A stretch of 64,000 nt of DNA from Geobacter sp. FeAm09 (GTDB lineage Bacteria > Desulfobacterota > Desulfuromonadia > Geobacterales > Pseudopelobacteraceae), in the NCBI RefSeq assembly GCF_008330225.1, contig NZ_CP042466.1, positions 1 to 64,000 on the forward strand, written 5' to 3'. A program made the position numbers and the translations under genes. Position 1 is the first letter of the stretch. Each line of letters starts with the position of its first letter. Positions 53,685 to 63,424 of this stretch are shown here, piece by piece. Under the pieces are notes generated by a model. The model was not told the origin of the DNA. It did not search any database and saw only the letters and a list, made by a program, of their open reading frames with translations.

Positions 53685-54769
53685 TTGCTTTGAAGCCGTT
53701 TGATGGTCGTAAGGACAATGCCTGCGCCGATATTCTCGATGCCGGAAAGGGTACGGCGCTCCCCTGTCACCCGGTTGCGTATCACGACTGCGGGCGTCAT
53801 GGTGACGCCGTTCGCCCTGAGAAATGCTGTCGTGCTGTTGGTGAGTCCAGTGATGTCGGCGTAGTCAGCCATGCGCAGGGTGAGGCCGGCCTTCGTGAAG
53901 GCGCTCCGGACCTGCTCCTCGGTGGGGCGTTTCGTCGTGGCGGCCAGTCCCAGGAGAATTTTTCTGCCGGCGAGGTAATGAGGTTTGTCATTAAGCAACA
54001 GACTGGTGTGAAATGGCACGAAATTGAGGCTTTCCAGATGGACAGGATCATCAATGAATGTGTACCGAGCGACCTTGCCGACTTCCGGTAGCATGGCCTC
54101 AATTGTCGGTTCGATTTTACGGCAGTAATCGCAGAACCAGTCGGTGACAAAATAGACTTCCACCGTCGATGATTGGGGGCCGGCGAGCCATACGTCCTGC
54201 CGGATGGTGCTGATAGCTGCGACGTGATCGGCTGGGGCAGAGATGCCGGCAATGGCAAAGGTGAGGCTGCTGAACCCGATGCAGATCATGACAATCGCGT
54301 AACGTCCAACTCGCATGACACGTTTCCAGGACGGGGCCGGGTCCTGACCAATCCGGGAGAGGACTTCGCCGAGGCGGACGGCCGCCGCCAGGATCACGGT
54401 CGCTGCTATGACCATGCAGGTAGGGCAGTAATGGCCAATTATGTGCTTCTGTATGTAGATGAAGAGGATTTCTGCACCGACGGCGCCGGCGAGTTGGACG
54501 TCGAAGATGAAACGAAAGCCCCCATTGCCGTTGTTGCGGAAGAAACTTGCCGCGATGGCTATGATGAAAAACGGGATTCCCACGGTGGAGAAGTGCAGAC
54601 CGAACAGGCTGTATTTCTCGGCGTCGCTGCAGCCTCCGGAACAGATGCCAAAGGCGGCCAGAATGCTGCCGACCAAAGCAATGGCGAGAAATAGCCATAG
54701 GACATAGCTGAAGAACCGGTCTGCCCGGGTGCCGCCGGCGAGGTTGAAGATAAAATCAAGCATACGCAT
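53681..54769 (-). CDS. VKOR-DsbA fusion, disulfide-forming enzyme
   Basis: 362 aa. The ATG at 54769 has AAGGAGG upstream; longer frames are antisense artefacts. Residues 20-170 are a VKOR domain with four to five helices and cysteine pairs C43/C47 and C115/C118 (YCPTCM). Residues 200-360 are a DsbA/DsbC-like thioredoxin fold with C213/C216 (WFCDYCRK) and a cis-Pro-type TPAVVIRN. Such fusions oxidise exported proteins and pass electrons to quinone. Substrates here are likely to be the Cys-rich TraN, TraU and TraH. Confidence 0.85.
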   Translation of the reverse strand: MRMLDFIFNLAGGTRADRFFSYVLWLFLAIALVGSILAAFGICSGGCSDAEKYSLFGLHFSTVGIPFFIIAIAASFFRNNGNGGFRFIFDVQLAGAVGAEILFIYIQKHIIGHYCPTCMVIAATVILAAAVRLGEVLSRIGQDPAPSWKRVMRVGRYAIVMICIGFSSLTFAIAGISAPADHVAAISTIRQDVWLAGPQSSTVEVYFVTDWFCDYCRKIEPTIEAMLPEVGKVARYTFIDDPVHLESLNFVPFHTSLLLNDKPHYLAGRKILLGLAATTKRPTEEQVRSAFTKAGLTLRMADYADITGLTNSTTAFLRANGVTMTPAVVIRNRVTGERRTLSGIENIGAGIVLTTIKRLQSK

Positions 54770-55373
54770 AGGAATCCTCCTTGATGGCCTTATGTTTGCG
54801 AAACGCTGACAAATAGTTGATGACAGCCTTACAGACAATCTCCGAGCTACCATTGAAGAGCCCTTCCAGGTCCTGCTCCATTTGCGACAGGATGAATCTG
54901 TCGTCCGCAATGCTCCGACGATATGGCCGGTCTTCCAGGAGAGCGGATAGAGTATCGGCGATCCGTACCACCTTGGTAAGCGGTGCGAGTTCGCTGGCAC
55001 GAAGTCCATGGGGGTAGCCCGTGCCGGCAGCGTTCTCGTGGTGATGGACCACGACCTCCGCATACCGTTCCAAACTGGTGTTCTTCACGAATTGAAGACC
55101 CCACGAAGTGTGCAGGCGCATGGTTTCCATCTCTCGATCCGTTAGGACCGACGGTTTGTTCAGGATGGACTCGGATACGAACAATTTCCCGATGTCGTGT
55201 AGCAGGCCGGCGGTGTAGGCATCTTCGGGCGAACAGGCAGGATCGTTGCCGCTGTCCAGAAGATTGCGAACAATCATTGACGATATCTCCGCGGTCTGGA
55301 GTGAGTGATCGCGCAATGCTACGCTTTTGGCGTACATGACATTGAGAAGGACGGTTTTCAGGTTGTGGTCCAT
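54756..55373 (-). CDS. HD-GYP-type phosphohydrolase domain protein
   Basis: 205 aa from the ATG at 55373. It keeps HD in GLLHDIGKLF (H59/D60), HTSWG, the HHE triplet (111-113), GTGYPHGL (117-124) and RIADTLSALLEDRPYR, the order seen in HD-GYP enzymes that break down cyclic di-GMP. The usual D before GxGYP is A. No sensor domain is attached. It is in the middle of the transfer operon, overlapping the VKOR-DsbA gene by 14 bp. Confidence 0.8.
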   Translation of the reverse strand: MDHNLKTVLLNVMYAKSVALRDHSLQTAEISSMIVRNLLDSGNDPACSPEDAYTAGLLHDIGKLFVSESILNKPSVLTDREMETMRLHTSWGLQFVKNTSLERYAEVVVHHHENAAGTGYPHGLRASELAPLTKVVRIADTLSALLEDRPYRRSIADDRFILSQMEQDLEGLFNGSSEIVCKAVINYLSAFRKHKAIKEDSYAYA

Positions 55374-55380
55374 GGATACC

Positions 55381-56199
55381 TCAGCGCCCCAGGTAGTGTG
55401 ACATGGCGGCGAGTGTGGGGGATTTGGTGGTGTCTGCCGTCCGCCCGAACAGGTACGAAAGGGCGGCGTCGCCATAGATCATCGTCCAGGACGACGGGGA
55501 AGGTACCGGCACGTTTTCTGGGCTCCCCTCGCTCACATCCGGATCGACCGGGTGCACACCGCGGACATAGACCAGCGCAGGAACACTGGCAGGACGGAAA
55601 CGGCGGTAAAGATTAGGATCAATGTCTATCTGAGTGCTGAATGTCGCACAATTAGCACCGCTGCACCCCAGGTCTTTCAGTCGAATTTGCATGAAGAACT
55701 CCATAGTTTTTGTGCCGTCCTGGATGCCGTCAACAAATCCGCGCACGACCATTACGACTCGGGGATCGCGCAGCCGGTCAATGCCCCGGGCATAGTTCCG
55801 CAGAGTCGATAGCGGCATCGAGGAGGATATGAACAGGTAGATACGTTCGTCTGCAGCGAGGTGCGGAATCTGGCCGGCGACGGTTGGCTGGGAGTCCGCA
55901 TAGTAGGCGCCCGGCCGGTTGGCCGAGCCGCCGCCGAACATTTCGCGTTGGAGACGGTTGTGCTCTTTTTGGACCCGGTCCTGAAACGCCTTCGAGTTGA
56001 CCGTGTCTATGACCTGTTTGGCTGTGGAGGTCTGGGACAAGCCGCTGGTTACGCTTTCCGGGAGTCGCTGCACATCCGTGTAGTATTGGGCGGAATTCGC
56101 CCGGGCATTATCGATGGCCTCTTGGGCAGTGCCGGCGAGGACCGGGCTGGCAAGAGCGAAAAAGGCCGCAGTTATGGCTGTCGTGGTGCGCATGATCAT
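55381..56199 (-). CDS. trbC: TrbC, type-F conjugation protein
   Basis: 272 aa. A signal peptide (ITAAFFALASPVLAG) precedes a helical region and a thioredoxin-like domain without the active cysteines: ERIYLFISSSMPLSTLRNYA, VVMVVRGFVDG, IDPNLYRRFRPASVPALVY. These are hallmarks of TrbC_Ftype, a periplasmic pilus assembly protein. It overlaps traU by four bases. Confidence 0.85.
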   Translation of the reverse strand: MIMRTTTAITAAFFALASPVLAGTAQEAIDNARANSAQYYTDVQRLPESVTSGLSQTSTAKQVIDTVNSKAFQDRVQKEHNRLQREMFGGGSANRPGAYYADSQPTVAGQIPHLAADERIYLFISSSMPLSTLRNYARGIDRLRDPRVVMVVRGFVDGIQDGTKTMEFFMQIRLKDLGCSGANCATFSTQIDIDPNLYRRFRPASVPALVYVRGVHPVDPDVSEGSPENVPVPSPSSWTMIYGDAALSYLFGRTADTTKSPTLAAMSHYLGR

Positions 56200-57188
56200 T
56201 GTCCACCGTAGATTTTCTGACAGCAGCGTTTCTTCTGGAACAGGACGTACAGGAAATTTTTGTCATTGTACGTCGGTGCTCGACCGGAGCCCCAGATCAG
56301 TTCCGATTCCCCGGCCCAGAACGGTGTGGAGCTTTTGACCGGTTTGGCCAACTGGAAGCGCCATTGAGAACTCTTCCAGACCGGCACGATCTGGCCCGAG
56401 CAGCCCTGGGAGTCAACTAGGTAATCCTCAACTGTGCCGAATTGGGTATTGGTGTAGATCTGCCGCGCCGCGATCTGGGCCGAGGCGGTCAGGTTGTGCG
56501 GCGAGTTGCTGTTGCCGGACAATGGGTAGATGTTGTCCCAGCCGCACCAGAACAGTGAGTCGTAGGCCGCCGGGAAAAAGTTGCCCGGTACCTGGGCGAT
56601 GGCGTTCTTGGCGCCGCAGGCGATATCCGCGACCGGGTTGGCGACGAGGAATACCTTTGGGTCCTTCAGCATTGCCAGCCAGTCCTCAGTCCAGGAGGGG
56701 TCTATTTCGGACAGGTAGGTCATCTGCAGGGGGACTTGCTGGATGCACGACAGCCCCGTGAGCATGCCGAGCAATTGAATGGCGTTGAAGGGCCACCAGT
56801 GGACCTGTTTGAAGGTATGAGGAGTGGCCACGCTTTTGTCGTTGGTCCCCTGGTGCGATCCGTTGTCGTTACCGACGGTCGTGCCTACCACGGTGGAGCA
56901 GTACGGATCGTCCACCACCTCCACCAGGTAGGCCACGTCCCAAAAGCCTATCTGAGTGCCGATGAATGTGCCCGACGACGTGGTGCAGGTGCAGATCGGG
57001 TTGACAGTTCCCGTGGCACCATCCGGGGCGTTGTTGTTGCTGGCCACGGCAACACCGCCTACCCGGATCGGGAACAGACCATTCCAGGCAATGTCCGTGA
57101 CTGGGTTGAAAACGGTACCGTTGCACGTGGCCATGGCCGGCACGGTGCAACTCATAACGAAGAGGCTAATGACGAGTGCTTTTAACAT
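56196..57188 (-). CDS. traU: TraU conjugal transfer protein
   Basis: 330 aa, exported (VISLFVMSCTVPAMA), Cys-rich. Family features are FNPVTDIAWNGLFPIRVGG, CTCTTSSGTFIGTQIGFW, SEIDPSWTEDWLAML, NPVADIACGAKNAI and FWCGWDNIYPLSG. In F, TraU contributes to DNA transfer and pilus assembly in the periplasm. It overlaps traW by 23 bp. Confidence 0.9.
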   Translation of the reverse strand: MLKALVISLFVMSCTVPAMATCNGTVFNPVTDIAWNGLFPIRVGGVAVASNNNAPDGATGTVNPICTCTTSSGTFIGTQIGFWDVAYLVEVVDDPYCSTVVGTTVGNDNGSHQGTNDKSVATPHTFKQVHWWPFNAIQLLGMLTGLSCIQQVPLQMTYLSEIDPSWTEDWLAMLKDPKVFLVANPVADIACGAKNAIAQVPGNFFPAAYDSLFWCGWDNIYPLSGNSNSPHNLTASAQIAARQIYTNTQFGTVEDYLVDSQGCSGQIVPVWKSSQWRFQLAKPVKSSTPFWAGESELIWGSGRAPTYNDKNFLYVLFQKKRCCQKIYGGQ

Positions 57189-57777
57189 CTATTTCCTCCA
57201 CATTCAGCGTTGCTCCGTTCTGACAGGCTACGGAGGGAACCCGCTCGACACCGAAAATTTCCAAGAGTTGTCGGTCGGCATAATAGACCGGACGTTTCAA
57301 GGCTTTCTCGGCCTTTTCGATGTCGCCATCGGTTAATAAAACCGGTGTGACGGGGTTAAGCGCCTGCTGAAACGATGCGAGCCATTTTTGTTGAGCTCGG
57401 TCATCAGCGTTGACGAATATTACGCAGGCGGGCATGGTGAACTGCTGGAGAGGGTTGAATACAAACCCACGCGGGTATTTGATCCGGCTCGGGTTCTGGG
57501 GATCAGGCACGTCCACATCAAGGGTGAAGGTCATGGTCACTTTGTGTACCCGGGCGGCTGTTGCGCGTGGAATCGCTGGCAGTTCAGGCCGGAAATGGCG
57601 CGCCTGTTCCTTTGCAGCCGCTAGGATATGTCTCCAATCCACCTTCCTGGCCCGCTCCACCACTTCCGTCAGGGCGTCTCGCTCTGCAAATTTGTAGGTT
57701 TGCCCCACAGTACCGATCACTTCGGCCATGGTGATCGCCGGCAGCAGTACGATAAAGATGATAAGCCGTCCGATCAT
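57166..57777 (-). CDS. traW: TraW conjugal transfer protein
   Basis: 203 aa with a signal peptide (FIVLLPAITMAEVIGTVG) and the TraW pattern: KFAERDALTEVVERARKVDW, VDVPDPQNPSRIKYPRGFVF, FVNADDRAQQKWL and KRPVYYADRQLLEIFGVERV. It works with TrbC in pilus assembly. It overlaps traN by four bases. Confidence 0.9.
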   Translation of the reverse strand: MIGRLIIFIVLLPAITMAEVIGTVGQTYKFAERDALTEVVERARKVDWRHILAAAKEQARHFRPELPAIPRATAARVHKVTMTFTLDVDVPDPQNPSRIKYPRGFVFNPLQQFTMPACVIFVNADDRAQQKWLASFQQALNPVTPVLLTDGDIEKAEKALKRPVYYADRQLLEIFGVERVPSVACQNGATLNVEEIDVKSTRH

Positions 57778-60700
57778 GGTACCGCCTTATACGCTGGTGA
57801 GCTCTGTATGCTCTGTGCCGCTGCCGAGCCCGTAGAATTGATGAACCCCTGGACCATGGGCGTGATTTTGCTCATGTTCTCGTTCAGGCTTTTTTCCCAT
57901 TCGGAGAGGTCCATTATGCTGAAGTTCAGGGCTTGAAACTCTTCAGGTGTGAATCCTCGGCAAATGGGGCTTTGCGCAGACCCCCACCCACTGCTGAAAC
58001 TTTGGAGTTGCGGCCGGCCCTGCTCGTGCATGATTCTGGCTAGTTGGGATTGGAAGCAGCATGAGGTCTGCTTGTTGACCATGCAAATCCCGAGCAGTCT
58101 TGAACTACAATAACTTCCTACGATGTGACACATGCCGTTATGCTGTTCGGTAGCCTCCTGAATTTCACTCGATTCACAACCACCAGATAATTTGTTTGGA
58201 TAGCAGCATTTGGTTTCGCTGTAGTTGCCAAGCATGCCCTGAGAGATGGCAGGAGAATACTGATCGGTAAGCGCCTGCAACTGTTGCAGGTATTGGTAAA
58301 ACGCCGGCGTGGAGGCTTGCTGCGCTGCAGCATCAAGAAATGTCCCTGACCCTTGCAATGCATCAGCCAGATTCGCAAACCCCTCAGATGTACCAACCGC
58401 AGGCGCAAACTGCGGATCAACTTGCAGGGAACCTGGACTAATATCAATGTTGGAGGCAATGGCATCGGAGTTGACCAAACCAGAACTTCCCAGATTATCC
58501 TTCAAATATGATCCGAGAGATGGGAGAGCCTGCCCAATTGCGCTGATACCCATGCTTATCAATGTCGAGCTTGCGTTGAATTGACCTGTCGCCGCATCAA
58601 TACAGGCATTAACTGCTGTATTTATGACAGTATTTACTATGGCTGTGGCTACAGTAGTACTGATGCCCGCCGAAACAGCCAGCGCAGCTCCAAGGGCAGC
58701 TCCAACACCAGTGGCTGCAAGCACAATCTGAGCTACCAGCTTCGCATATGAATTCAGCATCCCGTTGCGATCATAGAGCCGGCATCGCATGTCGTTACCG
58801 TTGAATAGATATATCTGGCCAAGACAATTACCGTTGGCATCATGAGCGCCATCATTGTTTTTGTCGTTCTGACCGGTGGGGGTGTCGGTCACAGAGGTCC
58901 AGCCAGCAGTGTTGGACTGGCAGTTGTTGGGTGAGCAATACTTGGCAGGTTGGCCACTGCTGGTGAGGGTTGTGTCACCTTGAACCTGGTAACAGGATGA
59001 CGTTCCCACAGGGCATGTAGCAATTTGACAGCCGTGCGTTACTGTCGAATAGACTCCAAGGTTACAAATCGGCACAGCCTCGCACTTTTCGACTGGGAGG
59101 CCGTTATAAGTCGTGCCGGATACGCAGGTGTGCTGAGTGTCAGAAATACATTTATTTATGCTAGTGGAATAGGCAATGGTGCTGGCCAATGAATATGCCG
59201 CGTCTTGAGGGCATGTGGGCGCTTGATAACATTTCTGCGCGGTCGAGTCCCATGTGTACGTCCCGCAATTCTTCGTTACAGTGGCCTCACATCGGTCTTT
59301 TGCAGCGACAAATGCCCCGTTTGCACAGATAGCCCCTGAATAACATATTGAGTTGGCCGCATCGTAGGTGTATGAACTGGCGCATGAGGTGGTAATGGCC
59401 AGCTCGCAACGGTCCTTTGAGGTGTTGAGGACAGATGAAATCGCGCACGTCGGAGCCTGGACGCACTGGCCGGACGTGGAGTCGTACGTCCAGCCACTAC
59501 CGCATGAGGGTGTCATGGAAGCCCAACAGACATCGTTGCCGCCGTCGAAATTTCCCCCTGTACATGTGGGGTTGGCCTGAACTAGCGTTGAGCAGGTTGA
59601 ACCAGACAGAGTGCCACCGGATGGGCAGGTGTAGGTTCCTCCATAACTGCCTGCGGCTGGGGCTATATATAGAGTAAAGTTTTGCGAAGTAAAAGGGCTG
59701 TAGAATACTATTGGTATTAGGCCAGGATATGCTACTTTAGAGACACATGCTGAACCAGCAGATATCCCGTGTGTATCGACTACTTCAATATATGAAGTAT
59801 AATTTGTGTAATCGTAAGCTGGATATGCAAATGAAAGAGGCCCTGTAGATCCAGGGAAGTTAGAACTACAACCGCATGCTGATGAAGGTGCATAACCTGC
59901 TAAAGTGAAAGCTGTAGAGTTGCCACTTTCATCTGGCCAACTTTGAGAGGCTGTACTGTAATAACCTGTACGCCCGAAAAAATTTGACGCATTGTAAACC
60001 GGTACATTATATGCGCATGAGCCTGACAAAGTTGCTGTATATGTAGATCCTGACTCGCATTTATTCGTAGTTGAATTATATGTCCCCGTTGGACATTCCG
60101 GCGCCTTTTCGCACCTATTCCGAGCGGCGACCCAGGAATAGCCGGTCGGGCAGCTTGGGGAATACGGCTGCATGCACTTATCATAGGTGGTGCTGTAGGT
60201 TCCACCAGTGGGGCACGCCGGGGCAATGTAACAGAGATTGGCGGTCGAATCATAGGTGAAGCCACTGGCGCAGTTCGTCGTTACCGTGAGCTCACAACGA
60301 TCCCGGGCGGCATTATATGTGCCACCACCCGAACAACTCACAGGGGCCGTGCAGACGTTGTTTGAGGAGTCGTAGGTGTACCCGGTGGGGCAATCGTTCT
60401 GCACAAGCTTTTCACAACGCTGGGTCGTTGCGTTGTAGGTTCCGCCGGCGCAGACCGGCGACGAAACACATTTGTCAATTGATGAGTCCCAGGTATAGCC
60501 AGACGGACATGTGACGGTGGGTGCCACCTGGCACATATCGCGAGAGGTGTTGAGTGTGCTTCCGGTGGGGCAGATAGGATTCTCAGTGCTTTCGTTGCAA
60601 ACGGCCTTGTCGAGTGGGCAAATTTCCTGTCCAGTAGTGGTCTGAACACACTGCACCAGGTTCGACTGAGTTTGATTTGTGCACCAGAGTTGCCCCTTAT

Positions 60701-61397
60701 CGCTGTCGGGGAGTGGTGTCACAACTGGTGTCGAAATGGCAGTATCCGGTTTTACACAATCAAGGGTCGTGTTGGGCCATTCCACGATGGCCGGCAAGGT
60801 GATCGGCGTGGGGCCGTGGTCGCCTTCGTCGGACCAGAAACCATCTGTGTTAATGGCACCCCAGTTCTCGCCGTAGCAGATGTGGCTGGGATTTGCGGCC
60901 ATTTCATCTGTAGTGCAGTACCCATCCGGCTGACCGGTTGCCCAGTTGCTGAAGGACGAGGTGCCATCCGGCCAGGAAAACCGGCTTGGAACAATCACTG
61001 ACGTTTGCCCGGGCATGCTCCAGTCTGGAATGTTGTTGGGATCTTCAATGCCGATCCAGGCCTTCTTAGAAGGATACGAGGACACCTGGGCCGTGCCGAA
61101 ACCGCTTGAGAAATTGCCGAAGATCGCGCTGTTCCGATTGGAACTGGTGATGACGGCGAGGCGGCCACCCTGGGTGGTGGCAAGCAATCTGGCAGCCGGC
61201 CACGTCATAGGTGCCTTCGTGATTGCAAAGGTGCTGACGCCGTCCGGAGCGAGGGCAAACTTGACGAAGGTCGTTTGGTCGCAGGTCGTGGACGCAGCGT
61301 TGGCCAACTCGGCAAAACCGCTCTGGGTGATTACGAGAATCCCGACGAGTACCGCCAGGAGGACCTGTGTAAGTGTTGTCTTTAGTTTGCTGAGCAT
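57774..61397 (-). CDS. traN: TraN-like mating-pair protein with C-type lectin domain and Cys-rich repeats
   Basis: 1207 aa. After a signal peptide (VITQSGFAELANA), residues 38-215 form a C-type-lectin fold: AWIGIEDPNNIPDWS, NWATGQPDGY, CYGENWGAINTDGFWSDEG. Then about a dozen modules of the type CPSGYTWDSSIDKCV follow. A hydrophobic stretch (LAQIVLAATGVGAALGAA-like) precedes the TraN C-terminus (KCCYPNKLSGGCESSE, CHIVGSYCSSRLLGICM, LARIMHEQGRPQL, CRGFTPEEFQALNFS). TraN is an outer-membrane adhesin for recipient binding. Confidence 0.85.
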   Translation of the reverse strand: MLSKLKTTLTQVLLAVLVGILVITQSGFAELANAASTTCDQTTFVKFALAPDGVSTFAITKAPMTWPAARLLATTQGGRLAVITSSNRNSAIFGNFSSGFGTAQVSSYPSKKAWIGIEDPNNIPDWSMPGQTSVIVPSRFSWPDGTSSFSNWATGQPDGYCTTDEMAANPSHICYGENWGAINTDGFWSDEGDHGPTPITLPAIVEWPNTTLDCVKPDTAISTPVVTPLPDSDKGQLWCTNQTQSNLVQCVQTTTGQEICPLDKAVCNESTENPICPTGSTLNTSRDMCQVAPTVTCPSGYTWDSSIDKCVSSPVCAGGTYNATTQRCEKLVQNDCPTGYTYDSSNNVCTAPVSCSGGGTYNAARDRCELTVTTNCASGFTYDSTANLCYIAPACPTGGTYSTTYDKCMQPYSPSCPTGYSWVAARNRCEKAPECPTGTYNSTTNKCESGSTYTATLSGSCAYNVPVYNASNFFGRTGYYSTASQSWPDESGNSTAFTLAGYAPSSACGCSSNFPGSTGPLSFAYPAYDYTNYTSYIEVVDTHGISAGSACVSKVAYPGLIPIVFYSPFTSQNFTLYIAPAAGSYGGTYTCPSGGTLSGSTCSTLVQANPTCTGGNFDGGNDVCWASMTPSCGSGWTYDSTSGQCVQAPTCAISSVLNTSKDRCELAITTSCASSYTYDAANSICYSGAICANGAFVAAKDRCEATVTKNCGTYTWDSTAQKCYQAPTCPQDAAYSLASTIAYSTSINKCISDTQHTCVSGTTYNGLPVEKCEAVPICNLGVYSTVTHGCQIATCPVGTSSCYQVQGDTTLTSSGQPAKYCSPNNCQSNTAGWTSVTDTPTGQNDKNNDGAHDANGNCLGQIYLFNGNDMRCRLYDRNGMLNSYAKLVAQIVLAATGVGAALGAALAVSAGISTTVATAIVNTVINTAVNACIDAATGQFNASSTLISMGISAIGQALPSLGSYLKDNLGSSGLVNSDAIASNIDISPGSLQVDPQFAPAVGTSEGFANLADALQGSGTFLDAAAQQASTPAFYQYLQQLQALTDQYSPAISQGMLGNYSETKCCYPNKLSGGCESSEIQEATEQHNGMCHIVGSYCSSRLLGICMVNKQTSCCFQSQLARIMHEQGRPQLQSFSSGWGSAQSPICRGFTPEEFQALNFSIMDLSEWEKSLNENMSKITPMVQGFINSTGSAAAQSIQSSPAYKAVP

Positions 61398-63424
61398 ATG
61401 GCATCCTGGGCCGCACTGCCGGCGGCGTTAAGTGCGCCGAGCGCGTTACTCATGTCCGCGCTGCAACCGCACTGAGTCACGATGACCTCACCCTTAGTGA
61501 CGTCGGCTGGGCAGGTGAACTTCCCGCTGCCGCTGTCGAGACAGTCCTTGTAGAGGAACTGGTATTGCGTCGCGGTTTTGGCTGAGGTGGTCTGGGTTGT
61601 CGATTGCGGCGTGTCCGTGTACAACACGCCGGTCTGGGTTATGGGGATTTTTGTTTCACACACCTGCGAACAGTCAGGCAGAGGAGATGCCGACGGCACA
61701 CCCATGGTGACGATAGTGCCTCCTTGGACAGGATCCGTGTAGCGCATGGATGAAGTAGTCGGCATGGCCGCGCTGTTCTCAATGATAGCCGCATTCGCGC
61801 TCGCCTTGCTGAAGTTGTAGGTCGTGGTGTTTTTGCAAAAATAGCTGCGGTTTTGGACGAACCAAGGTTTACAGACGGTAACTGCGGGGAGCGTCCCCAC
61901 GCCGGGAAGCGTTTTGCAGGATTGCCCCAACTGCTTGTTGTTCATCGGCAAACCGTTGACGACCACCGGCCGACCGTCCCAAACATCCTGCTGTAGCGTA
62001 CAGCTTGAATTGTTCTCGTATTGAGCGCAGCCGAGGTTGGACACATCCAGCTCCTGCTGAGTCACAAACTGGGCTGTGAAGGTCCATCCGAAAACGGGAT
62101 ATTGATAACCGGATGCGCCGCAAATGCCATTGATGCTGGCGCCCGCGATCTGTGTGCCGATGCCGACTCCGGGCGTCCACATGGGACTGATGGACAATCC
62201 GTTGCATCCGCCGGAGTTGGACCAACTCCCGACCAATGATACGGATTGAAGAGTGTAACCTCCGAGCATGGTGGAGGGCTGAAACGTGTAGGTTATATTG
62301 GGTTCGTGATAGCCCTTGTTATCCCAACTGGAGAACACAAAGGTGTTTTGGGCGGTTTCGGTGAATGTCCAGGTCAGGGTATGATCCACAGCAAAGTTCG
62401 TGGTGCCGCTTTGAGATTGCTGCAGCGTGACCGATGATAGTGACGGCTGCACCGAGTTGGTGCAGGTCACTGTGGTGCCGGCCTGGGTTGAAGCTGAGTT
62501 CATTACCGTGTTGTAGAGCGAGTTCGGAGCCGCCTTCTGGGCGGTCAGCGCATTCTGCGCAGCATTATTGAGCCCGGCCGAATCGGTGTAGTATGTCTGT
62601 GGGGTCTGGGTATCGGCCGCTGGCATTACCGGCATGGCCTCGACTTCACTGGTGGTCATGGTGGCTGTGTTGCTACCCTTAGCAAGATTTGTAGGTTTGT
62701 AGCCGTAGTATGTGAGCACCGCGGCGCCGGCGGCATTGCTCCCGGATGTGGCGCTGGTGATGGCCATGCCGGTGTTGGCCGACAGAAATGCTGTGATGAT
62801 CCCGCCGCCCACATCGGAGGCGATGTTGGCCTGTTCGAGCAGGGAGTTGTTGGCTCCGGTGCAGTAGTTGTTGAAACAGAAACAGCCTTTCAGACCGCCT
62901 ACGCTGCCGGCAGTCCCGGGTTGGCCGCCGCTGGCGGTCATGGCCGTTACCGCGCCGTCGGCACCGGCCGTCCAGGTGCGGTAGCGGCAGTTGGTGAAGT
63001 TGGGGCTGCACTGGATGTAGCCGTTCTGGCAGACGCCGGAAATTTTCTGGCCGCTCGGTCCATCGCCCGGCACGGGGAAGGTCTGGGCGTAACCGAGCGT
63101 GCCGCTACCGGTGAGATCCTGCTGCAGGATGATACTGATGTCTCCTGTTGCTGGATAAGGGGCCATGGTGACGAGAAGCAGTGGTGTGCCCGACGTCTGG
63201 AAGCCATTGGCGGTGAATGTGGTCTTGCCATCCTGGGTGGTGATCTGGCTGGCGTGCATGAGCGGGGTCACCAGATTGTTGGACAAGGCTTGTCCGGAAC
63301 CGGCATACGAACGCATGGCCGTACCGGCAGTTTTGGCCGCATCCTGCCCCTGCTGCACGTCCGTGGCACCGTGGGCGGTGGCCGCTAATACGAGACTAAG
63401 ACCTATATTTGCGCACCATCTCAT
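61382..63424 (-). CDS. Second TraN-like exported protein
   Basis: 680 aa, signal peptide (IGLSLVLAATAHGATD). The first third has features of TraN N-terminal regions (GVCQNGYIQCSPNFTNCRYR, LKGCFCFNNYCTG). The centre is a beta-rich domain (LTWTFTETAQNTFVFSSW) and the end carries cysteines (CSQVCETKI, TQCGCSADMSNALG). It lacks the conserved TraN C-terminus, which is in the next gene downstream. It overlaps traC by 29 bp and traN by 16 bp. Confidence 0.7.
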   Translation of the reverse strand: MRWCANIGLSLVLAATAHGATDVQQGQDAAKTAGTAMRSYAGSGQALSNNLVTPLMHASQITTQDGKTTFTANGFQTSGTPLLLVTMAPYPATGDISIILQQDLTGSGTLGYAQTFPVPGDGPSGQKISGVCQNGYIQCSPNFTNCRYRTWTAGADGAVTAMTASGGQPGTAGSVGGLKGCFCFNNYCTGANNSLLEQANIASDVGGGIITAFLSANTGMAITSATSGSNAAGAAVLTYYGYKPTNLAKGSNTATMTTSEVEAMPVMPAADTQTPQTYYTDSAGLNNAAQNALTAQKAAPNSLYNTVMNSASTQAGTTVTCTNSVQPSLSSVTLQQSQSGTTNFAVDHTLTWTFTETAQNTFVFSSWDNKGYHEPNITYTFQPSTMLGGYTLQSVSLVGSWSNSGGCNGLSISPMWTPGVGIGTQIAGASINGICGASGYQYPVFGWTFTAQFVTQQELDVSNLGCAQYENNSSCTLQQDVWDGRPVVVNGLPMNNKQLGQSCKTLPGVGTLPAVTVCKPWFVQNRSYFCKNTTTYNFSKASANAAIIENSAAMPTTSSMRYTDPVQGGTIVTMGVPSASPLPDCSQVCETKIPITQTGVLYTDTPQSTTQTTSAKTATQYQFLYKDCLDSGSGKFTCPADVTKGEVIVTQCGCSADMSNALGALNAAGSAAQDAICSAN

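Noticed and set aside
53681-55063. A longer start for the VKOR-DsbA gene (460 codons)
   Set aside because: The extra N-terminus is antisense-like, overlaps the HD-GYP gene in another frame, and the ATG at 54769 has a strong ribosome site.
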